DNA of 5,144 nt from Peptococcaceae bacterium (GTDB taxonomy: Bacteria; Bacillota; DSM-12270; Thermacetogeniales; Thermacetogeniaceae), in the NCBI GenBank assembly GCA_003132605.1, contig PKYJ01000062.1, positions 1-5,144 on the forward strand, read 5' to 3'. Under the pieces are notes generated by a model. That model did not search any database, was not told where the DNA came from, and saw nothing but the letters and a program-made list of their open reading frames with translations. The position numbers and the translations under genes are program-made. Shown here piece after piece: positions 1-5,144 of the stretch (the stretch's first letter is position 1; every line of letters begins with the position of its first letter).

Positions 1-282
1 TTTTCAGGAGTTCAGCTTATCCGTAAAGGCAAAGAATCATGCACTGGTCATTTCTCGCTAAAACGATTCAACACGATTGCCTTACTGATCGGTTTTGTCG
101 TCGGAATATTTTCTGGTCTGCTGGCAAATGGAGGCGGGTTCCTGCTGGTGCCCGCTTTTATCCTGACCCAGTTGGGATTGAATCCACTCATCACTGATTC
201 CGTACTTCTGGCGGCGGTTGTAGTCACGGTGGGATGGGTTGTACTCGGGATAGCGAGGGAAGGAAAACAGAGTATCCCATAA
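1..282 (+). CDS. TauE/SafE-family membrane permease, C-terminal part (5' end outside window; possibly truncated)
   Basis: Frame 1 is open from the window edge to TAA at 280-282, giving 93 residues with no plausible in-frame start, so the gene begins upstream. Residues 26-60 form a hydrophobic stretch carrying the glycine-rich signature GLLANGGGFLLVP (39-51). This pattern (GxxGxGGGxxxxP) occurs in each half of TauE/SafE (DUF81) proteins, which are membrane exporters of sulfur-containing or other organic anions. The preceding segment (LIRKGKES, then a basic stretch) resembles the loop between the two halves, so this is probably the second half. A second hydrophobic segment (68-84) and a charged tail end the protein about 42 residues after the signature. 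The family normally continues for roughly 100 residues, including an AxGTSL-like motif that I do not see here. It may therefore be a decayed or internally deleted gene, or a divergent short member. The substrate cannot be told. Confidence 0.6.
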   Translation, partial: FSGVQLIRKGKESCTGHFSLKRFNTIALLIGFVVGIFSGLLANGGGFLLVPAFILTQLGLNPLITDSVLLAAVVVTVGWVVLGIAREGKQSIP

Positions 283-310
283 CAAATATGCATCATGGGA
301 CAGGGTGTCA

Positions 311-319
311 TGCTATAAT
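311..319 (+). promoter_or_regulatory. Extended -10 promoter element for degV
   Basis: TGCTATAAT fits the extended -10 form (TG, one base, then a perfect TATAAT at 314-319) of a housekeeping sigma-A promoter. It lies 38 bases before the degV ATG, so transcription would begin near 326 and leave a leader of about 30 bases with the ribosome site. No good -35 box is seen at the expected distance (about 290-297), which extended -10 promoters can do without. A small dyad, TTGT-4-ACAA (319-330), sits over the probable start point. The element separates degV from the permease gene and suggests degV has its own transcript. Confidence 0.55.
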
Positions 320-357
320 TGTCATTACAAACGGCAGATTAGACCGGGGAGATTGGT

Positions 358-1248
358 ATGGGAAAGATCGGGATTGTGACGGACAGCGTTACTTATCTGA
401 CTCCAGAGCAGGTTGAGGAGCTACAAGTAGACGTAGTCTCCCTGGTCGTAAACTTTGGCGACCAGAGCTGGCCGGAAGCGAGTGTTTCCGACTACACGGA
501 TTTTTATGAACAACTGCGCCGGGTATCCTATCTGCCAACTACTTCGCAGCCGTCCATGGGTGATTTTCTGCAGGCCTATGACCATCTGGCCAGCAAGGTG
601 GACAGCGTCATCTCCATTCATCTTTCAGCGGGCGTCAGCGGAACTGTGCAGGTTGCCCGGTCTGCTGCCAGGATGCTGCCGGGGATGGACATCTCCGTGG
701 TGGATTCCGGGGCTGCGGCAATCGGGACCTACATGCTGGTCGATGCCGCTGCACGGGCTGCCGCCGCCGGTTGGGAAAAAGATAGGATCCTGCAAGCGCT
801 CGAATACATCAAGAAGCGCCGGACATTGTTGTTTATACCGGATTCCCTGGAATACCTGAAAAGGGGCGGGCGGATCGGCGGCGCCGCCGCCCTGCTGGGG
901 ACGCTGCTGCAGGTGAAGCCGATCTTATATTTCAATCCTGCCAAGAACGGTATCATCGACCTCTACGAGAAGATCAGGACGAGGGAGAAGGGACTGCAGA
1001 GGATCCTGGCGGAACTGGACAAGGCCTACCGGCAGTCGCCTGACCTGAAGACGGGGGTTGTACACGTAGGCGCTGAGGCTGAAGGGAAGGCCCTGGTGCA
1101 GCGGATCAGGGGGCTTTACCCCGAACTCTCTCCGGATCTGTGCCCGGTCGGCCCGGTGGTAGGGGGCCACATCGGACCCGGAACCCTGGGGATTTGCTGC
1201 TATCCCCTGACCAGCGATTTGAAAGAGATCGTCAAATACAGATCATAA
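358..1248 (+). CDS. degV: DegV family fatty-acid-binding protein
   Basis: A complete 296-residue protein, the usual length for DegV (about 280-290). Members bind a fatty acid between two domains; in several Firmicutes they act as FakB, presenting the acyl chain to the kinase FakA, but many paralogues are uncharacterised. Family landmarks appear in order: TDS at 8-10 near the N-terminus, TTSQPS at 61-66, SAGVSGT at 90-96 (ligand carboxylate-binding region), DSLEYLKRGGRIG at 162-174 and GGHIGPGTLG at 269-278. No signal peptide or membrane segment is seen, so it should be cytoplasmic. The ATG at 358 is supported by GGGGAG at 346-351 with a 6-base spacer and by the family-typical N-terminus (GKIGIVTDS). 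No fakA-like gene is next to it in this window, so its partner is unknown. It is probably unrelated to the downstream CODH operon, being separated from it by a 424-base gap. Confidence 0.93.
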   Translation: MGKIGIVTDSVTYLTPEQVEELQVDVVSLVVNFGDQSWPEASVSDYTDFYEQLRRVSYLPTTSQPSMGDFLQAYDHLASKVDSVISIHLSAGVSGTVQVARSAARMLPGMDISVVDSGAAAIGTYMLVDAAARAAAAGWEKDRILQALEYIKKRRTLLFIPDSLEYLKRGGRIGGAAALLGTLLQVKPILYFNPAKNGIIDLYEKIRTREKGLQRILAELDKAYRQSPDLKTGVVHVGAEAEGKALVQRIRGLYPELSPDLCPVGPVVGGHIGPGTLGICCYPLTSDLKEIVKYRS

Positions 1249-1290
1249 CTCGAGGTTCGATATTCGATATTCGAGATTCGAAGTTCGAAG
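1249..1290 (+). repeat. 7-bp tandem repeat, consensus TTCGANR
   Basis: Five exact-length 7-bp units follow one another: TTCGATA (1256), TTCGATA (1263), TTCGAGA (1270), TTCGAAG (1277) and TTCGAAG (1284). A degenerate sixth unit, CTCGAGG (1249-1255), starts directly after the degV stop codon. The core TTCGA is kept in all five and the last two positions vary. Because TTCGA and TCGAA are mutually complementary, the array can fold on itself, but there is no following T-tract, so I do not call it a terminator. The period of 7 is not a multiple of 3, consistent with non-coding sequence. Confidence 0.8.
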
Positions 1291-1346
1291 TAACTACTAG
1301 CCTGTCAAGGATTTAAAACACAGTATCGTGACCCGGGGATACTTAT

Positions 1347-1358
1347 TCAGCTAGCTGA
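1347..1358. promoter_or_regulatory. 12-bp perfect palindrome, possible operator
   Basis: TCAGCTAGCTGA reads the same on both strands and lies in the non-coding region upstream of cooC, about 360 bases before the GTG start. A perfect 12-bp palindrome is expected about once by chance in a window this size, so position rather than rarity makes it notable. The regulator is unknown. It does not match the recognition patterns I know for CooA, RcoM or Rex. Confidence 0.25.
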
Positions 1359-1436
1359 TTCCGCCCCAAACGGGTACCCTGGGCACGTTCCTTCCCAAAC
1401 ATTTCCCAATTTTAGAAACAAAAAATTGTTGCTGAT

Positions 1437-1452
1437 GCGGGAATTATCCCGT
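1437..1452 (+). promoter_or_regulatory. Short inverted repeat CGGGA-ATTA-TCCCG
   Basis: Five perfect base pairs (1438-1442 with 1447-1451) close a four-base loop, and a G-U pair (1437/1452) extends the stem in RNA. No T-run follows, so it is unlikely to be an intrinsic terminator. It could be an operator or a leader hairpin of the cooC transcript. The short length makes chance a real possibility. Confidence 0.25.
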
Positions 1453-1462
1453 TAATGTAGAA

Positions 1463-1615
1463 ATGACTGCTCGAATGATCATGGGCCGGATCTGGCGGAG
1501 ACAGTTCAAAATAATGTCTGTTGCCGAAGAGGATTTAAAGAATGTTTGTAGAATTAACTTCATGAAGAAGCCTTATGAGGCAATTTCGTTTTGCGTAAAA
1601 GCAGAACCGGTCTAA
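1463..1615 (+). CDS. Doubtful small ORF, 50 codons, no recognised family
   Basis: ATG at 1463 opens 50 codons ending in TAA at 1613-1615. Alternative in-frame ATGs lie at 1475, 1481 and 1514. The product would be basic at the N-terminus (GRIWRRQFK, residues 8-16), then mixed (SVAEEDLKNVCRINFMKKPY, residues 19-38), with two cysteines (29 and 44) and no membrane segment. I do not recognise it. None of the starts has a good ribosome site: GGAG at 1497-1500 is 13 bases ahead of the ATG at 1514, which is long. An open run of this size is not rare by chance. Codon use looks more AT-rich than in cooC or acsA. It sits directly upstream of cooC, so a leader-peptide role is conceivable but is only inference. 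Confidence 0.2.
   Translation: MTARMIMGRIWRRQFKIMSVAEEDLKNVCRINFMKKPYEAISFCVKAEPV
1496..1526 (+). promoter_or_regulatory. Imperfect hairpin in the cooC upstream region
   Basis: CGGAGACAG (1496-1504) can pair with CTGTTGCCG (1518-1526). This gives seven Watson-Crick pairs, one G-U pair (1500/1522) and one A-G mismatch (1499/1523) around a 13-base loop. The same place also holds the DNA dyad AGACA-11-TGTCT (1499-1519). It is the longest stem I find between degV and cooC. It could be a leader structure or a regulator site. No T-tract follows, which argues against a terminator. Confidence 0.3.
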
Positions 1616-1707
1616 CGGAGTGGCCGCCGGAGTAAAATCACAAGGGCAAGAAGAAAGAGAGCAACTTTTTAAATGAGTGTCCGGTTTTCGGCAGGTCACT
1701 TTCGGCA

Positions 1708-1713
1708 GGGGAG
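1708..1713 (+). promoter_or_regulatory. Ribosome-binding site that fixes the cooC start
   Basis: GGGGAG lies 7 bases before the GTG at 1721, an ideal Shine-Dalgarno distance. The alternative ATG at 1673 has only a purine-rich stretch ending more than 12 bases upstream. This site is also the end of a direct repeat: TTTCGGCAGG occurs at 1686-1695 and again at 1700-1709. Confidence 0.8.
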
Positions 1714-1720
1714 TGTTAAC

Positions 1721-2503
1721 GTGAAAATCGCCATCACCGGTAAGGGTGGGGTTGGCAAGACCACTCTTGCGGCTGGACTAGCGAAACTATTTGCACAACG
1801 CGGCTATGAAGTATATGCAGTCGACGCGGACCCCGATATCAGCCTCGGGACCACTCTTGGGGTACCCGAGGAACAACTGGCTGCCCAACCGCCGATGTTA
1901 GAGATGAAGGAACTGATCGCCGAACGGACCGGTGGGGGCGGGTTGGTATATATTCTGAACCCCGAAGTTGACGACATCCTGGAAGGGTACGCCATCAACG
2001 TCGGTAACATAAAGCTGCTTCGCATGGGGGCGGTTAAGCATGCCAGCAGCAACTGCTATTGCCCCGAAAATGCATTTCTCAACGCTGCCATCAATTCTCT
2101 TCTCCTTGGGAATCGCGAAATCGTCATCCTGGATATGGGCGCAGGCATCGAACAGTTGACACGGGGTACCGCCCGCGGCGTTGACATGCTGCTGATCGTC
2201 ACCGAACCCACCCGGGTGAGCGTGGACACGGCACACGTGATCCAGAGGCTCGCCGGGGAAATGGATGTGCCCAGGGTCAAAGTGGTCGGCAACAAGATCC
2301 GCTCTGCCAAAGAAAGAGAGTTTCTAACTGCGTCTTTTGCGCCAGGTGAATTGCTAGGGTTCCTCGAATTTGACGAGACCCTGTGGGAAAGGGCGATGAT
2401 GGAGGATCCCCAGGGATTAGAAGAGGTTTTATTACAAGCAGTCAGTAGGGTCTTTGACCAAATTTTACGGGAGGTAGGTGAGGTTAAGAGTCAAACAAAG
2501 TGA
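1721..2503 (+). CDS. cooC: CooC-type nickel-insertion ATPase for carbon monoxide dehydrogenase
   Basis: A 260-residue cytoplasmic P-loop ATPase of the MinD/NifH (SIMIBI) class that matures the Ni-containing C-cluster of CODH. It begins with KIAITGKGGVGKTT, a deviant Walker A with signature Lys8 and P-loop Lys13. DADPD at 35-39 fits the switch I region and DMGAGIEQLTRGT at 138-150 fits switch II (Walker B). The CYC motif at Cys112 and Cys114 matches, in the same numbering, the metal-binding pair known from Carboxydothermus CooC1, where the dimer binds nickel or zinc. GTG at 1721 is chosen because it has GGGGAG 7 bases upstream and puts the P-loop at the family's usual place; ATG at 1673 would add 16 unrelated residues. 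It precedes acsA and acsB as in the Moorella acs cluster, so its client is most likely the AcsA encoded next. No key residue is missing. Confidence 0.93.
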   Translation: MKIAITGKGGVGKTTLAAGLAKLFAQRGYEVYAVDADPDISLGTTLGVPEEQLAAQPPMLEMKELIAERTGGGGLVYILNPEVDDILEGYAINVGNIKLLRMGAVKHASSNCYCPENAFLNAAINSLLLGNREIVILDMGAGIEQLTRGTARGVDMLLIVTEPTRVSVDTAHVIQRLAGEMDVPRVKVVGNKIRSAKEREFLTASFAPGELLGFLEFDETLWERAMMEDPQGLEEVLLQAVSRVFDQILREVGEVKSQTK

Positions 2504-2673
2504 TTCAATGCTTTCCTGACGCCCCGACAGCGTAAAAATAGGCTCGAAAAGCTGGTTCAGGTTGTGGGTGCTCGCATGGTTGCGCACGCCTGCATGTCAT
2601 GAAAGAACGTGCCCGGGGATGGGGAAAGCGTAGGTTGTTGCTTTAAATCTTTACTAAAAGGGAGGTTAAAAGT
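2504..2673. other. 170-bp gap between cooC and acsA
   Basis: No gene, clear promoter or terminator is evident. The cooC frame continues without a stop for 32 codons beyond its TGA, to the next TGA at 2600-2602, and this read-through has protein-like composition, for example NRLEKLVQVVGARMVAHAC. The gap is long for an operon whose next junction is only 30 bases, so it may hold a processing site, a leader for acsA or decayed coding sequence. It ends in the strong acsA ribosome site GGGAGG (2660-2665), 8 bases before the ATG. Confidence 0.5.
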
Positions 2674-4716
2674 ATGCCGAGATTTTCTGATACTTCTCTT
2701 CAGAACTCCAAGCCGTCGGTAGCGCGCAAGGACCGGATCAAAGACCCAAAGAACGTCAAGCGCACCATCGACCCGGCGATCTTGGAAATGCTCGATGTAA
2801 CCAAAGAGAAGAACATCATTACCACCTTCGATCGCTGGGCCGCCCAGCAGCCGCAGTGCCAGTTCGGCTACACCGGCATCTGCTGCCGCATCTGTTTCCA
2901 GGGTCCCTGTCGCATCAGGGCCGAAGAGGGCCCGGGCAGCATGGGCATCTGCGGCGCCAAGGACTATACCATCGTTTCCCGTAACGCCATCCGCATGATG
3001 GCCGGCGGCGCTTCCGCCCACTCCGACCACGGGCGCCACATTGCCCACGTGCTGCACGCTGCAGCTACTGGACATGCTCCCGACTACAAGGTCACCGATG
3101 CGGATAAGCTGCACCGTGTGGCCAAGCGCATCGGCTTGAATGTTGAAGGAAAGTCCGATATGGCATTGGCCAAGGAATTGGCCGAGGTCGCTCTGGAGGA
3201 CTTCGGGAAGCAGGACGAATCCCCGCTCACCTTCCTGTGGTCTACCGCCATCGACGCCCGCAAGAGCAAGTGGACGGAGATGGACATCGTCCCGACCGCC
3301 ATCGACCGTTCAGTGGTCGAGGTCATGCACCGCACCCACATCGGTGTGGACGCCGACCCGATCAACCTGATCTTCGGCGGCTGCAAGGCGGCCCTGGCCG
3401 ATCTGGCCGGTGAGCAAGTGGCTACCGACATGTCCGACATCCTGTTCGGCACTCCCAAGCCGGTGATGAGCGAGGCCAACATGGGCGTGCTCGACGGCGA
3501 CAAGGTGAATATCATCGTCCACGGCCACAATCCGCTGCTCAGCCAGATGGTGGTCTACGCCAGCAAGGAACAGGATATCCTCGACGAGGTCAAGACGGCC
3601 GGCGGCAACGGCATCATCATCGCCGGCATCTGCTGCACCGGCAACGAGGTCCTGATGCGTTCCGGCATCCCCATCGCCAACAACTACATGGGCGCCGAAC
3701 TGGTCATCGCCACCGGGGCGGTCGATGTGATGGTGGTGGACGTGCAGTGCATCATGCCTGGACTGCGCAACGCCGCCGAGTGCTTCGGCACCAAGCTGGT
3801 CACCACCTTGCCGATCTCCAAGATCCCCGGCTCCTACCACTTCGCCTTTGACGACACCCGGGCGATGGAGAGCGCCAAGGGGATCATCCGGCTGGCCATC
3901 GAGACCTTCAAGGTGCGCAAGGCCAGCGGTAAAGTGGTACAGATCCCCAACTACAAGAGCAAGGTCATGGCCGGGTTCAGCCTGGAGGCCATGATGGACC
4001 TGTTTGCCGCCATCAACCCGGATCAGCCGATCAAGGTCCTCACCGACGCCATCGAGAGCGGTGAGATCGCCGGTGTCTGCCTGCTGGCGGGCTGCAACAA
4101 CCTGGCCGTCGTGCATGACAAGGCCCACACTGATGTGATCAAAGGCCTGGCCGCCAAGAACGTGTTCATGGTCGGCACCGGTTGCGTGATGCAGGCAGCC
4201 GCCAAGTTCGGTATGTTGAGCTATGAAGGCGTGGAGAAGTACGCAGGCCCTGGCCTGAAGGCGTTCATCGACCGGCTGTATGAGGCCAACAAGGCCAAGC
4301 TGCCGGACAAGCTGCCGCTAGCCTTCCACATGGGCTCCTGCGTGGACAACAGCCGCGTCGCCAACCTCTGGTCGGCCATGGCCGACCAGATGGGTGTAGA
4401 CGTGCCGAAGGTGCCGTTCGTCGCCAGCGCTCCCGAGGGCATGAGCGAGAAAGCCGTCGTCATCGGCACTTGGGTGATCCTCAACGGCATCCCGTGCCAC
4501 GTCGGCCCGATCCCGCCGCTGGAAGGCAGCGATCTGGTCTGGAGCACCGTCACCTGCGTCGCCAATGACGTGTTCGGCGGCTACTTCATTCTGGAGACCG
4601 ACATGAATGTGGCTGTCGACAAGCTGGTCGCCGCACTCGAATACCGCACCTGGAAGCTCGGTATCCACAAGAAGGTCGCTGCGGAGTACGAGACCGAGTT
4701 AACCGGGACGTTCTAA
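2674..4716 (+). CDS. acsA: Carbon monoxide dehydrogenase, beta subunit of the CODH/acetyl-CoA synthase complex
   Basis: A complete 680-residue Ni-Fe CODH that interconverts CO2 and CO; Moorella AcsA is 674 residues. The N-terminal region holds the D-cluster cysteines 62 and 70, which bridge the homodimer, and the B-cluster cysteines 71, 74, 79 and 93 (pattern CCxxCxxxxC, then GICG). The C-cluster ligands are all present: His285 in HGHNP, Cys321 in GICCTGNE, Cys359 in VQCIMP, Cys474 in AGCNN, Cys504 in GTGCVMQ and Cys556 in MGSCVDNSR. The acid-base residues are also in place: Lys593 in MSEKA, and a histidine track at 116, 119 and 122. The start is secured by GGGAGG 8 bases upstream and by MPRF, as in Moorella AcsA. 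Its close tie to acsB, 30 bases away, marks it as the ACS-bound CODH rather than a stand-alone CooS. It is cytoplasmic, with no targeting signal. Confidence 0.97.
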   Translation: MPRFSDTSLQNSKPSVARKDRIKDPKNVKRTIDPAILEMLDVTKEKNIITTFDRWAAQQPQCQFGYTGICCRICFQGPCRIRAEEGPGSMGICGAKDYTIVSRNAIRMMAGGASAHSDHGRHIAHVLHAAATGHAPDYKVTDADKLHRVAKRIGLNVEGKSDMALAKELAEVALEDFGKQDESPLTFLWSTAIDARKSKWTEMDIVPTAIDRSVVEVMHRTHIGVDADPINLIFGGCKAALADLAGEQVATDMSDILFGTPKPVMSEANMGVLDGDKVNIIVHGHNPLLSQMVVYASKEQDILDEVKTAGGNGIIIAGICCTGNEVLMRSGIPIANNYMGAELVIATGAVDVMVVDVQCIMPGLRNAAECFGTKLVTTLPISKIPGSYHFAFDDTRAMESAKGIIRLAIETFKVRKASGKVVQIPNYKSKVMAGFSLEAMMDLFAAINPDQPIKVLTDAIESGEIAGVCLLAGCNNLAVVHDKAHTDVIKGLAAKNVFMVGTGCVMQAAAKFGMLSYEGVEKYAGPGLKAFIDRLYEANKAKLPDKLPLAFHMGSCVDNSRVANLWSAMADQMGVDVPKVPFVASAPEGMSEKAVVIGTWVILNGIPCHVGPIPPLEGSDLVWSTVTCVANDVFGGYFILETDMNVAVDKLVAALEYRTWKLGIHKKVAAEYETELTGTF

Positions 4717-4732
4717 TTAAGAGCTATAAGGA

Positions 4733-4739
4733 AAGGGGG
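4733..4739 (+). promoter_or_regulatory. Ribosome-binding site of acsB
   Basis: The purine run AAGGGGG lies 7 bases before the ATG at 4747, within the 30-base acsA-acsB junction. acsA ends in TAA, with a second TAA four bases on (4714 and 4718). The short junction with no terminator supports co-transcription of acsA and acsB. Confidence 0.7.
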
Positions 4740-4746
4740 AAAAAGC

Positions 4747-5144
4747 ATGTCCACAGCATGGCGCGTAGACAGGGAGAAATTTGAAGACATTTACGCGGGT
4801 TCAATCGAACCGGGCAAGGAACCGAAGAAACTCTTCAGGCAAGCCTATGAGGGAACGATCGTCGCCCTCAGCTACGCCGAGATCCTGCTCAACAAGGCCA
4901 TCAAGATGTACGGCCGCGATCAGAAAGTGCAGTATCCGGATACTGCCTATTTCGTACCGGCGATCCGGGCGCTGGGCGGGTTCGAGATCACCAAACTGGG
5001 TGACATGGTGCCGCTGCTGAACGAGAAGCGCGACCAGGTGCATGAAAAAGCCAGCCTGGAGAATGCGATGCTCTGGGGTGAGTCGGTCATCTATGCGGCG
5101 GAGATCATCGAGGCTGTCAGAATGGCCACCGGCAAGACCGAGAA
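4747..5144 (+). CDS. acsB: Acetyl-CoA synthase, alpha subunit of the CODH/ACS complex (3' end outside window)
   Basis: The frame is open from ATG 4747 to the window edge, giving 132 codons of a protein of about 730 residues in Moorella. AcsB condenses CO, a methyl group from the corrinoid protein and CoA into acetyl-CoA. The visible part is the N-terminal domain, which contacts AcsA and carries the CO tunnel. Recognisable stretches are PGKEPKKLFRQAYEG (about residues 22-36), LSYAEILLNKAI (40-51), YPDTAYFVP (61-69), KLGDMVPLLNEKR (79-91) and YAAEIIEAVR (115-124); all align with Moorella AcsB as I recall it. The nickel A-cluster cysteines lie in the C-terminal domain and cannot be checked here. 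The start is supported by AAGGGGG 7 bases upstream. Expected next genes, by analogy with Moorella, are acsC, acsD and acsE for the corrinoid protein and methyltransferase. Confidence 0.95.
   Translation, partial: MSTAWRVDREKFEDIYAGSIEPGKEPKKLFRQAYEGTIVALSYAEILLNKAIKMYGRDQKVQYPDTAYFVPAIRALGGFEITKLGDMVPLLNEKRDQVHEKASLENAMLWGESVIYAAEIIEAVRMATGKTE

Larger units (their letters stand above)
1249..1672. other. 424-bp gap between degV and the cooC reading frame: repeats, dyads, no firm gene
   Basis: After the 7-bp repeat this stretch holds a run of short symmetric elements. These are AGTATC-10-GATACT (1322-1343), a 12-bp perfect palindrome (1347-1358), GGGTACCC (1372-1379), TTCCCAA twice 11 bp apart (1392 and 1403), AACAA-4-TTGTT (1417-1430), CGGGA-4-TCCCG (1438-1451) and an imperfect stem (1496-1526). 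A 10-mer, AGGATTTAAA, occurs at 1308 and again at 1530. I find no rho-independent terminator for degV and no strong promoter for cooC. The best -10-like box is TAGAAT at 1549-1554, with no matching -35. A weak 50-codon ORF lies at 1463-1615. The operon promoter is presumably in here, but the sequence does not pin it down. Confidence 0.6.

Noticed and set aside
48..311. Minus-strand frames of 87 and 67 codons over the permease tail
   Set aside because: The + strand frame carries the TauE/SafE glycine signature. The antisense products have no motif and look like shadows.
319..330. TTGT-CATT-ACAA as a Rex redox-regulator site
   Set aside because: Rex sites are about 18 bp with longer half-sites (TTGTGA-N6-TCACAA type). 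This dyad is only 12 bp with a four-base centre.
234..416. 60-codon + strand frame spanning the permease end and degV start
   Set aside because: Overlaps the -10 promoter, ribosome site and start of degV, with no family resemblance.
455..859. 134-codon + strand frame overlapping degV in another frame
   Set aside because: Composition rich in R, W, P and S, typical of a shifted reading of degV. degV itself has all family motifs.
1303..1320. TGTCA at 1303-1307 as half of a CooA (CO-sensor) binding site
   Set aside because: The CooA pattern needs an inverted TGACA-type half six bases later; the sequence there is TAAAA.
1381..1396. GGGCAC-5-TTCCC as a sigma-54 (-24/-12) promoter
   Set aside because: The essential GC of the -12 element is missing, and no sigma-54 activator context is visible.
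1499..1519. GTTCAAAAT inside a stem, resembling a tRNA T-arm
   Set aside because: The loop and stem lengths do not fit a T-arm, and no acceptor, D or anticodon arm can be drawn around it.
1445..1563. 39-codon minus-strand ORF opposite the small + strand ORF
   Set aside because: Short, without a ribosome site and with no recognisable sequence. An open frame on each strand is expected by chance here, which also weakens the + strand candidate.
1898..2236. 112-codon minus-strand frame inside cooC
   Set aside because: Fully antisense to a confidently identified gene, with no recognisable motif and no ribosome site evident.
3310..4128. 272-codon open frame on the minus strand inside acsA
   Set aside because: It lies wholly within a certain gene, is dominated by D, H, G, V and A as expected from the complement of GC-rich codons, and shows no domain. 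The same reasoning removes the other minus-strand frames within acsA (2557-3114, 3084-3530, 4221-4565, 4318-4668).

Overview
The window carries the start of a Wood-Ljungdahl (reductive acetyl-CoA) operon in the order cooC - acsA - acsB. Upstream of it lie two unrelated genes: the tail of a TauE/SafE-type membrane protein and a complete degV gene. The CODH/ACS gene order, a CODH of the bacterial AcsA type that resembles Moorella AcsA as I recall it, strong GGGAGG/GGGGAG ribosome-binding sites and a DegV protein all point to an anaerobic Firmicute (Clostridia): an acetogen, a syntrophic acetate oxidiser or a carboxydotroph or sulfate reducer related to Moorella/Peptococcaceae. GC content is moderately high, with GC-rich third positions in acsA. 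The species cannot be fixed from the sequence alone.

Layout, all genes on the + strand. Positions 1-282: C-terminal part of a TauE/SafE-family permease, cut by the window edge and apparently ending too early for the family. Positions 283-357: short spacer with an extended -10 promoter. Positions 358-1248: degV (fatty-acid-binding protein family). Positions 1249-1672: a 424-bp gap that opens with a 7-bp tandem repeat directly after the degV stop, then holds several short dyads and one doubtful 50-codon ORF. Positions 1721-2503: cooC, best started at GTG 1721 rather than ATG 1673. Positions 2504-2673: a 170-bp gap. Positions 2674-4716: acsA, the CODH (beta) subunit, complete and with every metal ligand in place. 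Positions 4747-5144: the first 132 codons of acsB, the acetyl-CoA synthase (alpha) subunit, cut by the window edge before the A-cluster domain.

How the genes work together: CooC is a deviant-Walker-A ATPase that supports nickel insertion into the CODH C-cluster. AcsA reduces CO2 to CO (or oxidises CO) at that cluster and relays electrons through its B- and D-clusters. AcsB receives the CO through an internal tunnel and joins it with a methyl group and CoA to make acetyl-CoA. The degV and permease genes have no evident link to this pathway and look like a separate upstream unit.

I looked for an undescribed system and did not find a convincing one. The coding content is a well-known pathway. 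The least explained parts are the two non-coding gaps flanking cooC, described under findings with modest interest scores.
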